From NCBI GenBank assembly GCA_002282445.1, contig NCJK01000001.1, positions 248,001 to 312,000 on the forward strand: a DNA stretch of 64,000 nt, in the 5' to 3' direction. The notes under the pieces were generated by a model. The model searched no databases and was not told where the DNA came from. It saw only the letters and a list, made by a program, of their open reading frames with translations. The position numbers and the translations under genes were made by a program. The stretch comes from Burkholderiales bacterium 39-55-53 (GTDB lineage: Bacteria > Pseudomonadota > Gammaproteobacteria > Burkholderiales > Burkholderiaceae_C). Position 1 is the first letter of the stretch. Each line of letters opens with the position of its first letter. This document shows positions 1 to 8,895 of this stretch, one piece after another.

Positions 1-745
1 ACACTTCGTCACCACGTTGCAAACCTGCAACCTGTGCAGGTGAGCCAGTTTGCACATCGCCAAGCACTGCGCGACTCCATGCACCCGTGAATCCTCGTGC
101 TTGCCACGCGTTGCTTTCTTTCGAGATGGCGTCATCAGGCAACGCTGGCAACTGCACCACATGCGGCGTTTGCTTGTCTTGCGCTTGCACTTCCAAATAC
201 ACAGGAGATGCATCTTGCTGCAGCATCCACCAACGCAAGGCATCTAAAGAGGTGATGTCCTGCAAATCATTGGCATCGACACCTGCGCGCAAAACGGTGT
301 CACCAGTTCTCAAGCCCGCAGCATCGGCCACCGAGCCAACAACAGGCGCGGCCAGTGTGGCCTGCGTCTCAAACTGCCCCACCCAAAACGTAGCAGCATA
401 CAAACACACGGCGAGCAACAAATTAGCCAACGGTCCTGCGGACACAATGGCCGCTCTCGCCCACAAAGGCTGTCGGTTAAACGCCATGGGCAGATCTTGA
501 GGTGTTACTTCGCCTTCACGCTCATCGAGCATCTTCACATAGCCGCCCAATGGGATCAGACTGATGCAAAACTCTGTGTCTTGTCCTGCATGGGGTTTGC
601 GCGATTTCCAGCGTAGCAACGGTTTGCCAAAGCCAATCGAGAATGTGAGCACCTTCACACCACATGCCACCGCCACGCGATAGTGGCCCCACTCATGCGC
701 GGTGATGAGCACACCGAGCGCAAGCAAAAAAGCCAACAGGGTCAT
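1..745 (-). CDS. rseP: RseP-type site-2 intramembrane zinc metalloprotease (partial, C-terminus off window)
   Basis: This is the N-terminal 248 codons of the membrane protease that makes the second cut in anti-sigma factor RseA during the sigma-E envelope stress response. The first transmembrane helix carries the zinc-binding HEWGH motif at residues 17-21, preceded by a hydrophobic stretch from residue 3. A GxxPLANLLLA-type hydrophobic segment follows near residue 105, and PDZ-like sequence then runs to the window edge. The second active-site motif (LDG) lies outside the window. The ATG is 3 bases after the dxr stop, so it is probably translationally coupled as the distal gene of the rpsB operon. 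The family call is secure; the substrate is inferred from the family. Confidence 0.93.
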   Translation of the reverse strand, partial: MTLLAFLLALGVLITAHEWGHYRVAVACGVKVLTFSIGFGKPLLRWKSRKPHAGQDTEFCISLIPLGGYVKMLDEREGEVTPQDLPMAFNRQPLWARAAIVSAGPLANLLLAVCLYAATFWVGQFETQATLAAPVVGSVADAAGLRTGDTVLRAGVDANDLQDITSLDALRWWMLQQDASPVYLEVQAQDKQTPHVVQLPALPDDAISKESNAWQARGFTGAWSRAVLGDVQTGSPAQVAGLQRGDEV

Positions 746-748
746 GGT

Positions 749-1963
749 TTATTTAGCCAACAGACGCACAGCGTCTTGAGCCACTGCACGCGCTTGCGTA
801 TCAAGTGCCAATAAATCGTCCAAGCTGTGCGGTGCAGCTGGTGACAGGTGCGCCATGCAGTTTTGATTCACCACATGGATTTGGTCAAAGCGAATGCGGC
901 GGTCTAAAAATGCAGCCACTGCAATTTCGTTGGCCGCATTCAGCACCGCGGTTGTACCGCGTGGACCACGCAAAGCATCCCACGCCAATTGAAGACCTGC
1001 AAAACGTTCGGGGTGACCGTGATCATCCAAAGCTTCAAACGTCATGGCCGACAGCGCATGAAAATCCAAGGCTTGTGCGCCAGACGCCATACGCTCAGGC
1101 CAGCTCAAACCATAAGCAATGGGCACGCGCATGTCGGGCGTGCCCAACTGAGCCACCACCGACATATCGCGGTACTGCACCATCGAGTGGATGATGCTTT
1201 GGGGGTGAATCACCACCTCCAAGCGCTCAGGTGAAAGACCAAACAAATAACGCGCCTCAATCACCTCGAGCGCTTTGTTCATCATGGTGGCGGAGTCCAC
1301 CGAAATTTTGCGCCCCATCACCCAATTGGGGTGCGCACAGGCTTGCTCAGGCGTCACATCTTTCAACGTGGCCAAGTCGCGTGTGCGAAACGGCCCACCC
1401 GATGCTGTGAGGATGATTTTTTGCACGCGCGCATCCCAAGTCGATGGATCTTCTGGCAGCGACTGAAAAATGGCTGAGTGTTCGCTGTCAATAGGCAGCA
1501 GTGTGGCACCGCCTTGTTTGACGGCATCTAAAAATACTTCAGCGCCAACCACCAAGGCTTCTTTATTCGCCAGCAACAAACGTTTGCCAGCGCGCGCTGC
1601 AGCCAAGCAAGGTGACAAACCAGCAGCGCCCACGATGGCTGCCATCACAGCTTCGACCTCGGGGTGAGCAGAAATCTCATCCAAAGCCTCAGGGCCACTG
1701 AGCACTTCAGTGGCCAAGCCTTCTGCTTGAACTTTGTCTTTGAGTAGTTGTGCAGCAGCGGCCTGCACCATCACGGCGAAGCGCGGTTTGAACTGCGCAC
1801 ATTGGCGCAGCATCAAATCCACTTGCGTGGCGCCAGAAAGCGCGAAGACTTGAAAACGATCAGGGTGACGTGCAATCACGTCTAAGGTGTTGGTGCCAAT
1901 TGAGCCCGTCGAGCCCAGTATCGTGATGCGTTGTGGCTGCATGCCCATGTGTGTATTTGTCAA
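749..1963 (-). CDS. dxr: 1-deoxy-D-xylulose 5-phosphate reductoisomerase
   Basis: This enzyme catalyses the first committed step of the MEP isoprenoid pathway, converting DXP to MEP with NADPH and a divalent metal in the cytosol. The 404-residue product has the NADPH-binding GSTGSIG at 17-23, the metal-binding DSEHSAIFQ at 159-167 and the substrate-binding SVDSATMMNKALE near 221-233, all intact. Its length is normal for the family. The chosen ATG overlaps the cdsA stop by four bases (ATGA), which supports this start over the internal Met codons at 6 and 8. It lies between cdsA and rseP as in most betaproteobacteria, and ispD/ispF of the same pathway are about 15 kb away in this window. Confidence 0.97.
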   Translation of the reverse strand: MTNTHMGMQPQRITILGSTGSIGTNTLDVIARHPDRFQVFALSGATQVDLMLRQCAQFKPRFAVMVQAAAAQLLKDKVQAEGLATEVLSGPEALDEISAHPEVEAVMAAIVGAAGLSPCLAAARAGKRLLLANKEALVVGAEVFLDAVKQGGATLLPIDSEHSAIFQSLPEDPSTWDARVQKIILTASGGPFRTRDLATLKDVTPEQACAHPNWVMGRKISVDSATMMNKALEVIEARYLFGLSPERLEVVIHPQSIIHSMVQYRDMSVVAQLGTPDMRVPIAYGLSWPERMASGAQALDFHALSAMTFEALDDHGHPERFAGLQLAWDALRGPRGTTAVLNAANEIAVAAFLDRRIRFDQIHVVNQNCMAHLSPAAPHSLDDLLALDTQARAVAQDAVRLLAK

Positions 1964-2796
1964 ACCGATTGCGCCAACATCATGGCCAATGGCAGGGCTG
2001 GCAGCAATGCATCCACGCGGTCCAGCACACCACCATGGCCAGGGAGTAATTGGCTGCTGTCTTTCATACCGGCACTGCGCTTGACCAATGACTCAACCAA
2101 ATCACCCGCCACACTCATCATGGTGAGGAACAGCGTCGCTAGCACCAAGAATGCTGCGCCACGGTTATACAAATGGGTGTAAAGACTTTCGCTGTCTACC
2201 GCATATTGCGTATCAATCCAAATCCACACACAAGCCATCAGCAAAACGCCCACCATGCCGCCCCACACACCTTCCCAGCTTTTGCCAGGACTGATGGCGG
2301 GTGCAAGTTTGCGACGACCAAACGCACGTCCCGAAAAATATGCAGCAACGTCCGCCATCCACACAAGAAAGAGCACTGACAACAAGAAGTTCACGCCCAT
2401 GACCTTGGCTTGGTACATGGCCACCCAAGTGAGCCACAAAGCCAACACGCCCACCACCAAACGCAAGGCACGAGAAATGCTGGCCCAACGATCAACGCCA
2501 TGGCGAATCAACCAGCCAGCCACTAGCACCCAAGCAGCACCTGTGATGGACCAGACATTGGCAGGCGCGTCATACGCCCAGCGTGCAGACCATGTGTATA
2601 AACATAGCATCACACACACTGCAGCCACTCGCAATGAGCCACGCATGGCGAAACCATTTAAACGGCCCCACTCCCATGCACCTGCAGCAATCAAAACAAG
2701 GGTGAGCCCAGCCAAAGGCTCCGCCGTATCTGCCAACAGAGCCGGCAGCAACAGCGCCAACAAAACCAGCGCGGTGATGACGCGTTGCTTCAACAT
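1960..2796 (-). CDS. cdsA: Phosphatidate cytidylyltransferase
   Basis: This integral membrane enzyme makes CDP-diacylglycerol from phosphatidic acid and CTP, the precursor of all phospholipids. The 278-residue product is strongly hydrophobic with several predicted helices, has PGKSWEG in its middle, and carries the family signature SVAGDLVESLVKRSAGMKDSS followed by PGHGGVLDRVD near its C-terminus. It follows frr by only 5 bases and overlaps dxr by 4. The isoprenyl transferase gene uppS, which usually sits between frr and cdsA, is absent here. Both of the catalytically important C-terminal acidic stretches are present, so I take it to be functional. Confidence 0.95.
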   Translation of the reverse strand: MLKQRVITALVLLALLLPALLADTAEPLAGLTLVLIAAGAWEWGRLNGFAMRGSLRVAAVCVMLCLYTWSARWAYDAPANVWSITGAAWVLVAGWLIRHGVDRWASISRALRLVVGVLALWLTWVAMYQAKVMGVNFLLSVLFLVWMADVAAYFSGRAFGRRKLAPAISPGKSWEGVWGGMVGVLLMACVWIWIDTQYAVDSESLYTHLYNRGAAFLVLATLFLTMMSVAGDLVESLVKRSAGMKDSSQLLPGHGGVLDRVDALLPALPLAMMLAQSV

Positions 2797-2801
2797 CTGG
2801 C

Positions 2802-3362
2802 TTAGACCGCCATGATTTCGTGTTCTTTGCTGGCGATGAGTTTGTCAATCTCAGCAATGTGGCTGTCGGTTACTTTTTGGATGTCGGCTTCTGCACGTTT
2901 TTGGTCGTCTTCAGAAGCGAGTTTGTCTTTCACCAATTTCTTCACAGATTCATTGGCATCACGGCGCAAGTTGCGCACCGCAATCTTGGCGTTTTCGCCT
3001 TCAGTGCGAACCACTTTGGTCAACTCTTTGCGGCGCTCTTCCGACATCGGAGGCATGGGCACGCGAATCAACTCGCCCATTGACGAAGGGTTCAAACCCA
3101 AATCGCTGTCACGAATGGCTTTTTCAATCTTGGCACCCATGGGCTTTTCCCAAGGCTGCACGCTCAGGGTGCGGGCGTCTAACAAAGACACGTTGGCCAC
3201 TTGGCTGATCGGCACCATAGAGCCGTAGTAATCGACTTGCACGGTGTCCAACAACGATGGGCTGGGACGGCCAGTGCGAATTTTGGTCAAGCTGTTGCTG
3301 AAGGCCGCAATGGATTGGCCCATTTTGGTTTCGGTGGTTTTCTTGATATCAGCGATAGTCAT
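2802..3362 (-). CDS. frr: Ribosome recycling factor
   Basis: RRF splits the post-termination ribosome together with EF-G and is essential. The 186-residue product has normal length and recognisable family blocks: the N-terminal helix with [17 protein letters not shown] sequence around residues 28-40, [22 protein letters not shown] sequence near 55-72, and the C-terminal helix ending in [14 protein letters not shown]. It follows pyrH by 48 bases, the conserved order in the rpsB operon. An AGGAGCAC-type ribosome binding site precedes the ATG. Confidence 0.97.
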   Translation of the reverse strand: MTIADIKKTTETKMGQSIAAFSNSLTKIRTGRPSPSLLDTVQVDYYGSMVPISQVANVSLLDARTLSVQPWEKPMGAKIEKAIRDSDLGLNPSSMGELIRVPMPPMSEERRKELTKVVRTEGENAKIAVRNLRRDANESVKKLVKDKLASEDDQKRAEADIQKVTDSHIAEIDKLIASKEHEIMAV

Positions 3363-3410
3363 GTTGTGCTCCTGAAGCAGCGCAGTGTGAGGTTCGAAAA
3401 AACTGGGGGA

Positions 3411-4133
3411 TTAAGCGTGCACCAAAGTGCCTTCGTCTTCACCCATGACAACGCGCTTGAGCGCGCCGTTCTTGAAAATTGAGAACACCTTGATCGGCAA
3501 TTTTTGGTCACGGCACAACGCAAATGCGGTGGCGTCCATGATGCCGAGGTTTTGGCCAATCGCGTCATCAAAGCTGATTTCGCTGTAACGCGTGGCGTTG
3601 GGATCTTTCTTAGGGTCAGCGGTGTACACACCGTCAACCTTGGTAGCCTTGAGCACCATCTCTGCACCAATCTCAGCGCCGCGCAATGCAGCCGCTGTGT
3701 CAGTCGTGAAGAAAGGGTTGCCTGTACCAGCAGCAAACACCACAACCTTGCCCTCTTCGAGGTATTGCAAAGCTTTGGGACGCACATAGGGCTCAACCAC
3801 TTGGTCAATGGCGATGGCAGACATGACGCGTGCGGTCAGGCCTGTTTTGTTCATGGCATCAGCCAGGGCCAGTGAGTTCATCACTGTGGCCAGCATACCC
3901 ATGTAATCAGCCGTGGCGCGGTCCATACCCACAGAGCCACCTGCAACACCGCGGAAGATGTTGCCGCCACCAATGACGATGGCCACCTCGACGCCGAGGT
4001 TGATGACTTCAGCCACTTCGTCCACGATGCGAACAATGGTGGCACGGTTAATACCGAACGCATCATCGCCCATCAAGGCCTCCCCTGACAGCTTGAGCAA
4101 AATACGCTTGTAGGCTGGCTTTGGTGAGGTCAT
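3411..4133 (-). CDS. pyrH: UMP kinase
   Basis: UMP kinase phosphorylates UMP to UDP in pyrimidine nucleotide synthesis and belongs to the amino-acid-kinase fold. The product starts [20 protein letters not shown] and is 240 residues long, the usual size. IGGGNIFRG and the [12 protein letters not shown] block are visible, as is the [13 protein letters not shown] motif. I chose the internal ATG rather than one 51 bases upstream because AAGGAG lies at proper spacing before it and homologues start here. It lies between tsf and frr, separated from tsf by a hairpin. Confidence 0.96.
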   Translation of the reverse strand: MTSPKPAYKRILLKLSGEALMGDDAFGINRATIVRIVDEVAEVINLGVEVAIVIGGGNIFRGVAGGSVGMDRATADYMGMLATVMNSLALADAMNKTGLTARVMSAIAIDQVVEPYVRPKALQYLEEGKVVVFAAGTGNPFFTTDTAAALRGAEIGAEMVLKATKVDGVYTADPKKDPNATRYSEISFDDAIGQNLGIMDATAFALCRDQKLPIKVFSIFKNGALKRVVMGEDEGTLVHA

Positions 4134-4183
4134 GAAAAGGCTCCTTGATGTGTGCAGTTGAATGTGATGTACGGGGGATATCA

Positions 4184-4207
4184 AAAGGGGAGCCTAAGCC
4201 CCCCTTT
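4184..4207 (-). terminator. Hairpin with U-tract between tsf and pyrH
   Basis: On the minus strand AAAGGGG is followed by a 10-base loop and CCCCTTTT. It sits directly after the tsf stop and before pyrH. It looks like a partial terminator or attenuator that lowers expression of pyrH and downstream genes relative to rpsB-tsf; that role is inference. Confidence 0.55.
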
Positions 4208-4211
4208 GTGA

Positions 4212-5105
4212 TTAAGCAGTTTGCTTAGCGGCAGCGACTTGGGCGGCCACTTCGGCTGCAAAGTCGTCGACCTTCTTCTCAATGCCTTCGCCCACGACAT
4301 ACAAGGTGAAAGAAGCCACTTTGGTGTTAGCAGCCTTGAGCATTTGCTCAACGGTCTGCTTGTCGTTCTTGACGAAAGTTTGGTCGAACAAAGACACCTC
4401 TTTGAGGTACTTCTGCACAGAACCTTCCACCATCTTGGTGACGATGTCAGCAGGCTTGCCAGACTCAGCAGCCTTGGCTGCAGCGACTGAACGCTCTTTT
4501 TCGATCAAGTCAGCAGGCACATCAGCGCTGGTCAAAGCCACTGGCTTCATCGCAGCCACGTGCATGGCCACATCTTTAGCAGCTGTTTCGTCGCCGTCGA
4601 ACTCGACCAACACGCCAATACGTGTGCCGTGCAAGTAAGCAGCCAGCTTGTGTGCGCCGTCGAAACGCTTGAAGCGGCGGAAGCTCATGTTCTCACCGAT
4701 CTTGCCAATCAAACCTTTACGCACGTCTTCGAGCGTAGGGCCAAAGCTGTCTTGCTCGTAAGCCAAAGCACCCAAAGCTTCGATGGAAGCTGGGTTGTGC
4801 TCGACCACCAACTTGGCAGCGGCTTGGGCCAAAGCCAAGAAGCTGTCGTTCTTGGTCACGAAGTCGGTTTCGCAGTTCACTTCCAACAAAGCGCCAGTGT
4901 TGCCGCTGATGAAGCTAGACACAACGCCTTCGGCGGTCACACGACTAGAAGCCTTGCCAGCTTTGCTGCCGAGCTTGACGCGCAACAACTCTTCTGCTTT
5001 GGCCATGTCGCCTTCAGCTTCAGTCAAAGCTTTTTTGCACTCCATCATGGGGGCGTCGGTTTTTGCGCGCAGTTCAGCGACCATGCTTGCGGTAATTGCA
5101 GCCAT
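4212..5105 (-). CDS. tsf: Translation elongation factor Ts
   Basis: EF-Ts exchanges GDP for GTP on EF-Tu. The 297-residue product has the N-terminal UBA-like region with [15 protein letters not shown], the EF-Tu-contacting [10 protein letters not shown] motif near residue 80, and the later dimerisation/core region, all typical in order and length. It lies directly after rpsB as almost everywhere in bacteria. The two genes are separated by a strong hairpin, and a second hairpin follows tsf, so the three-gene head of the operon is flanked by attenuator-like structures. Confidence 0.98.
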   Translation of the reverse strand: MAAITASMVAELRAKTDAPMMECKKALTEAEGDMAKAEELLRVKLGSKAGKASSRVTAEGVVSSFISGNTGALLEVNCETDFVTKNDSFLALAQAAAKLVVEHNPASIEALGALAYEQDSFGPTLEDVRKGLIGKIGENMSFRRFKRFDGAHKLAAYLHGTRIGVLVEFDGDETAAKDVAMHVAAMKPVALTSADVPADLIEKERSVAAAKAAESGKPADIVTKMVEGSVQKYLKEVSLFDQTFVKNDKQTVEQMLKAANTKVASFTLYVVGEGIEKKVDDFAAEVAAQVAAAKQTA

Positions 5106-5144
5106 TTAATTTCTCCGTATTCAGTTCAAAACAAGTGGGTGTGA

Positions 5145-5169
5145 AAAAGGGGCTTGACAAGCCCCTTTT
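5145..5169 (-). terminator. Strong hairpin with U-tract between rpsB and tsf
   Basis: A 12-base arm, AAAAGGGGCTTG, and its exact complement are separated by a single base; in practice this forms a stem of about 10 bp with a small loop. On the minus strand it is followed by a run of T. It has the form of an intrinsic terminator inside the rpsB-tsf operon and probably acts as a partial attenuator. Confidence 0.65.
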
Positions 5170-5187
5170 CAAGTTTGGGCCGCGTGA

Positions 5188-5928
5188 TTAAGCAGCGACT
5201 TCAACAAACTCTTCGTCGCCTTCGGTCACAGCTTTGACCAAGTCGTTGGTGGCGTTGGCACGACCTTCGATGATCGCGTCAGCAATGCCGCGAGCGTACA
5301 AAGTCACAGCCTTAGAAGAGTCATCGTTACCTGGGATGATGTAGTCGATGCCTTCTGGTGAGTGGTTAGAGTCCACCACACCGATCAATGGGATGCCCAA
5401 TTTCTTGGCTTCAGCGATGGCAATCTTGTGATAGCCAACGTCGATCACGAAAATCGCATCAGGCAACACAGCCATATCTTGAATGCCGCCGATGTCTTTC
5501 TCAAGCTTTTCCATTTCGCGCTTGAACATCAGTTGTTCTTTTTTAGACAAAGCGTCCAAACCAGCTTCTTGCTGGATTTTCATGTCTTTCAAACGCTTGA
5601 TCGAAGTCTTGACAGTTTTGAAGTTCGTCAACATGCCGCCCAACCAACGTTGGTCAACATAAGGCACGCCAGCACGTTGTGCTTCAGCGGCAACGATTTC
5701 GCGTGATTGACGTTTTGTACCGATCATCAACACAGTGCCACGGTTCGCAGACAACTGCTTGACGAACTTGATGGCGTCTTGGAACATCGGCAAAGATTTT
5801 TCCAAGTTGATGATATGAATTTTGTTGCGGTGACCGAAGATGAACGGTGACATCTTGGGGTTCCAGAAGCGAGTTTGGTGACCAAAGTGGACGCCGGCTT
5901 CCAGCATATCGCGCATAGTGACTGACAT
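5188..5928 (-). CDS. rpsB: 30S ribosomal protein S2
   Basis: S2 binds the small ribosomal subunit near S1. The 246-residue product starts [20 protein letters not shown], the classic S2 N-terminus, and contains the [22 protein letters not shown] block and [18 protein letters not shown] sequence (here [13 protein letters not shown]). The reading frame continues upstream, but homologues and the GGAG just before this ATG fix the start. A long leader of about 150 bases precedes it; in relatives such leaders mediate S2 autoregulation, which I infer rather than see. It is the first gene of the translation/lipid operon. Confidence 0.97.
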   Translation of the reverse strand: MSVTMRDMLEAGVHFGHQTRFWNPKMSPFIFGHRNKIHIINLEKSLPMFQDAIKFVKQLSANRGTVLMIGTKRQSREIVAAEAQRAGVPYVDQRWLGGMLTNFKTVKTSIKRLKDMKIQQEAGLDALSKKEQLMFKREMEKLEKDIGGIQDMAVLPDAIFVIDVGYHKIAIAEAKKLGIPLIGVVDSNHSPEGIDYIIPGNDDSSKAVTLYARGIADAIIEGRANATNDLVKAVTEGDEEFVEVAA

Positions 5929-6081
5929 AGAGATACTCCAAAGGTTGGGTCTAAAATCCAGCCCATCATCACCGCCAGTTTTCATTCTTGAAAAACTTTT
6001 GGCAACACCTTGATTGGACTGGTTTGCGAGTGATGTTTGTCCGAATTTGAGACAAAGCCTCAACGTCGGAAAAACCCAATG

Positions 6082-6090
6082 ATTCTAGCA
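6082..6090 (-). promoter_or_regulatory. Probable rpsB promoter (extended -10)
   Basis: The minus strand reads TGCTAGAAT, an extended -10 element, about 155 bases before the rpsB start. I do not see a good -35 at 17 bases, which fits extended -10 promoters. The position in the divergent rpsB/dadA gap supports it. Confidence 0.45.
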
Positions 6091-6143
6091 CACCCAGACA
6101 TGCCCCTTACCCCTACCCAGCAGCCTTCAGCAAGGATTCGCCC

Positions 6144-7400
6144 ATGAAGGTCGCCGTGATTGGCGCTGGTGTGATCGGCATCACTACCGCCTATGAACTG
6201 GCCACTCAAGGTCATCAAGTCAGCGTTTTCGAGCGCAATGGCGCAGCTGCTGAAGAATGCAGCTTTGCCAACACTGGCGTTGCGTCTGCGGGCTATGCCG
6301 CGCCTTGGGCGCATCCGGGCGTGGTCAAACACATCCTGTCTCATCTTTGGCAACGCGACACGCCTCTGCGCATTTCCAGCCCCAGCATGGCCGATTGGCG
6401 CTGGCTGTGGCAAATGCGCAAAGCTAGCAAGCCCGCCACGTTTGCCCGTAACCGGGCCAGCATGCTGCGCTTGGCCGAGTACAGCAGCCACCGCATGCGC
6501 ACCTTGACAGACACCCTAAACCTCGAACACGAGCGCAGCCAAGGCTTCATGGTGTTATTGCGCACCGAGCACGAAATCAAACTCATGCAAGATAGTTTGC
6601 AAGTCATGCGCGATGCAGGATTCAGCTTCAAGTCATTGACCGCAGATGAGGCACGGGGTATCGAACCGGCACTCAACCCCGAAACACCTTTGGCTCAAGC
6701 CATCTATTTTCCAGACGACGAAGTCGGTAACTGCCGCCAGTTCACGCTGCTACTCAAGAGCGAAGCCGAAACCTTGGGTGCGAAATTTCACTTCAACACC
6801 CCTGTGCAACCGCTCTCCAATGCGCAACCCAAAACGATTCGCACCTCTGAGCAAGACATGGGTGAAAAGTTTGATGCGGTGGTGGTGTGTGCAGGCTTGG
6901 CCAGCGCGCAAATCGTGCGCCCATTAGGGCTACGCATTCCCCTAGCCGCAGTGCACGGCTACGCCATCAGCGCTGCAGTGCGTGAACCTCTGGATGCACC
7001 ACGCAGCGGCGTCATTGATGAACAATACAAAGTGGCCATCAGCCGCTTAGGACAACGCGTGCGCGTGACGGGTGGCTCAGAAATTGGCGGCAACGCCAAG
7101 CGCCATGACCCCGCCAGCATCAAAACGCTATACCGCGTGCTCGACAACTGGTTTCCGGGCGCAGCGCGGACGCAAGACAACGTGCAGGTGTGGAAAGGCT
7201 CACGCCCCATGCTGCCCGATGGCCCACCCATCGTTGGAGCCTGTGGCATATCTGGCGTGTGGCTCAACCTTGGGCACGGCGCGAGCGGCTGGGCCTTGGC
7301 CTGCGGCAGCGCCCGCGTGGTGGCTGACAGCATCAACGGCAAAAGCCCAGACATTGATTTGCAAGGTCTAGGCCTTGAACGTTTGCACCTGCAACGATGA
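6144..7400 (+). CDS. dadA: D-amino acid dehydrogenase, FAD-dependent (DadA-like)
   Basis: This flavoenzyme would oxidatively deaminate D-amino acids to 2-oxo acids and pass electrons to the respiratory chain. The 418-residue product has the FAD-binding GAGVIG at residues 7-12 in the first beta-alpha-beta unit and closes with a GHGASGWALACGSARV-type C-terminal FAD contact. Length and layout match DadA of the DAO family. An AAGGAT element lies at good spacing before the ATG. The gene is divergent from rpsB and overlaps the next gene by four bases. The substrate could be another amino acid, since paralogues are common in Burkholderiales. Confidence 0.88.
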   Translation: MKVAVIGAGVIGITTAYELATQGHQVSVFERNGAAAEECSFANTGVASAGYAAPWAHPGVVKHILSHLWQRDTPLRISSPSMADWRWLWQMRKASKPATFARNRASMLRLAEYSSHRMRTLTDTLNLEHERSQGFMVLLRTEHEIKLMQDSLQVMRDAGFSFKSLTADEARGIEPALNPETPLAQAIYFPDDEVGNCRQFTLLLKSEAETLGAKFHFNTPVQPLSNAQPKTIRTSEQDMGEKFDAVVVCAGLASAQIVRPLGLRIPLAAVHGYAISAAVREPLDAPRSGVIDEQYKVAISRLGQRVRVTGGSEIGGNAKRHDPASIKTLYRVLDNWFPGAARTQDNVQVWKGSRPMLPDGPPIVGACGISGVWLNLGHGASGWALACGSARVVADSINGKSPDIDLQGLGLERLHLQR

Positions 7401-8875
7401 ACTCCCTCGGTCTGACGCAACGCCTACACAGCCAAGACAAATGGCCGCTGTACAACGTAGCGCAGACACGAATCATTGAAACCGAAGCACAAGCCGCACT
7501 GCCCGCTTACACGCTGATGCAGCGAGCGGGTTTGGCCACCGCACAACTGGCACTGGCCATTGCTCCGCATGCACAAAAAATTTGGATCGCCTGCGGCCCT
7601 GGCAACAACGGCGGCGATGGTCTTGAGGCTGCAGTGCATTTACAAGCTTGGGGCAAACACCCCATCGTCTCTTGGCTAGACCAAGACGGACGCTGCCCAG
7701 CTGACGCGCAGCAAGCATGGCAACGCGCCAAAGCAGCAGGCGTGACGTTTGCCCAGCAAATCCCAGAACAATTTGACCTCGCCATTGACGCACTGCTTGG
7801 CATCGGTGCGCAACGCACTCCTGACGGCGTGATTGCGGATTGGCTAGACGCGTTGCAAACAACCGTTGCGCCTGTGCTGTGCGTAGACATCCCCACAGGA
7901 TTGAATGCAGACACAGGCGAATGGTTGGGAACCGTCAAACCAAAACCAACTAACTCACAACGTCACACGCTGAGTTTGCTCACCTTGAAACCTGGTTTAT
8001 TCACGGCCGATGGGCGCGATGCATCTGGCCAAGTTTGGTTCAACGATCTGCGCGTTGAAACCACACAAACATGCACCGCCAGGCTGCAACAGCACATCAC
8101 GACACCAAGCGACCGGCCACACAACACCCACAAAGGCAGCTTTGGTGATGTGTCGGTGATTGGCGGTGCAACAGGCATGAGTGGTGCTGCAGCTTTAGCA
8201 GCTGTCGTCGCTTTACACGGTGGTGCAGGCCGTGTATTTGCGGGCGTCATGGACGTATCTGCGCGACATGCCATCTCAGCAGCACACCCACCCTTGATGG
8301 TGCGTGCACCTGAAGACTTGAATCTACAAACATCCACCGTGGTGTGCGGCTGCGGTGGCGGCGATGAGATTCACGCACTTTTGCCGAATGTGCTTTCATC
8401 CTCAACACAATTGGTGCTTGATGCCGATGCACTCAACGCTGTGGCACGCGATACATCGCTACAAAGCTTATTGATAAAACGCAGCGCACGACACAAACCC
8501 ACTGTACTCACACCCCACCCGCTTGAAGCAGCGCGCCTTCTGAACTGCACTGCCAAAGATGTTCAGCAGAACCGCCTTCTCGCCGCTCAAAAATTAGCCG
8601 ATCAATTTCAATGCGTGGTGGTACTCAAAGGCTCTGGCAGCATCATTGCCAGCCCGCACCACACGCCCGTGATCAACAGCACAGGCAATGCCTCGCTGGC
8701 CACAGCGGGTACGGGCGATGTATTGGCTGGTTTAACGGGTGCGTACATCACTCGCCATGAAGATGCATTTGAAGCAACCTGCCAGGCTGTGTTCGCACAT
8801 GGACATGTGGCAGATGTTTGGCCTGAAGCGGGGCCTGCACTCGATGCAGCCTTGCTAGCTGCTTCGGTGCGTTGA
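7397..8875 (+). CDS. nnr: Bifunctional NAD(P)H-hydrate epimerase / ADP-dependent dehydratase
   Basis: The protein repairs hydrated NAD(P)H: an N-terminal YjeF_N epimerase domain (about residues 15-215) interconverts R and S hydrates, and a C-terminal carbohydrate-kinase-like domain (about 235-490) dehydrates the S form. GPGNNGGDG at 67-75 marks the first domain; HKGSFGDVSVIGG and ATAGTGDVLAGLTG mark the second. The length of 492 is normal for the fused form. It overlaps the dadA stop by four bases, so the two are probably cotranslated. Confidence 0.92.
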   Translation: MNSLGLTQRLHSQDKWPLYNVAQTRIIETEAQAALPAYTLMQRAGLATAQLALAIAPHAQKIWIACGPGNNGGDGLEAAVHLQAWGKHPIVSWLDQDGRCPADAQQAWQRAKAAGVTFAQQIPEQFDLAIDALLGIGAQRTPDGVIADWLDALQTTVAPVLCVDIPTGLNADTGEWLGTVKPKPTNSQRHTLSLLTLKPGLFTADGRDASGQVWFNDLRVETTQTCTARLQQHITTPSDRPHNTHKGSFGDVSVIGGATGMSGAAALAAVVALHGGAGRVFAGVMDVSARHAISAAHPPLMVRAPEDLNLQTSTVVCGCGGGDEIHALLPNVLSSSTQLVLDADALNAVARDTSLQSLLIKRSARHKPTVLTPHPLEAARLLNCTAKDVQQNRLLAAQKLADQFQCVVVLKGSGSIIASPHHTPVINSTGNASLATAGTGDVLAGLTGAYITRHEDAFEATCQAVFAHGHVADVWPEAGPALDAALLAASVR

Positions 8876-8895
8876 AGCAAAAACGCTGTCGCGAA

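Noticed and set aside
2255..2815. 186-codon plus-strand frame over cdsA, considered as a relocated or reversed gene in place of uppS
   Set aside because: It has no uppS motif and a Thr/Ala/Arg-rich composition typical of a mirror frame.
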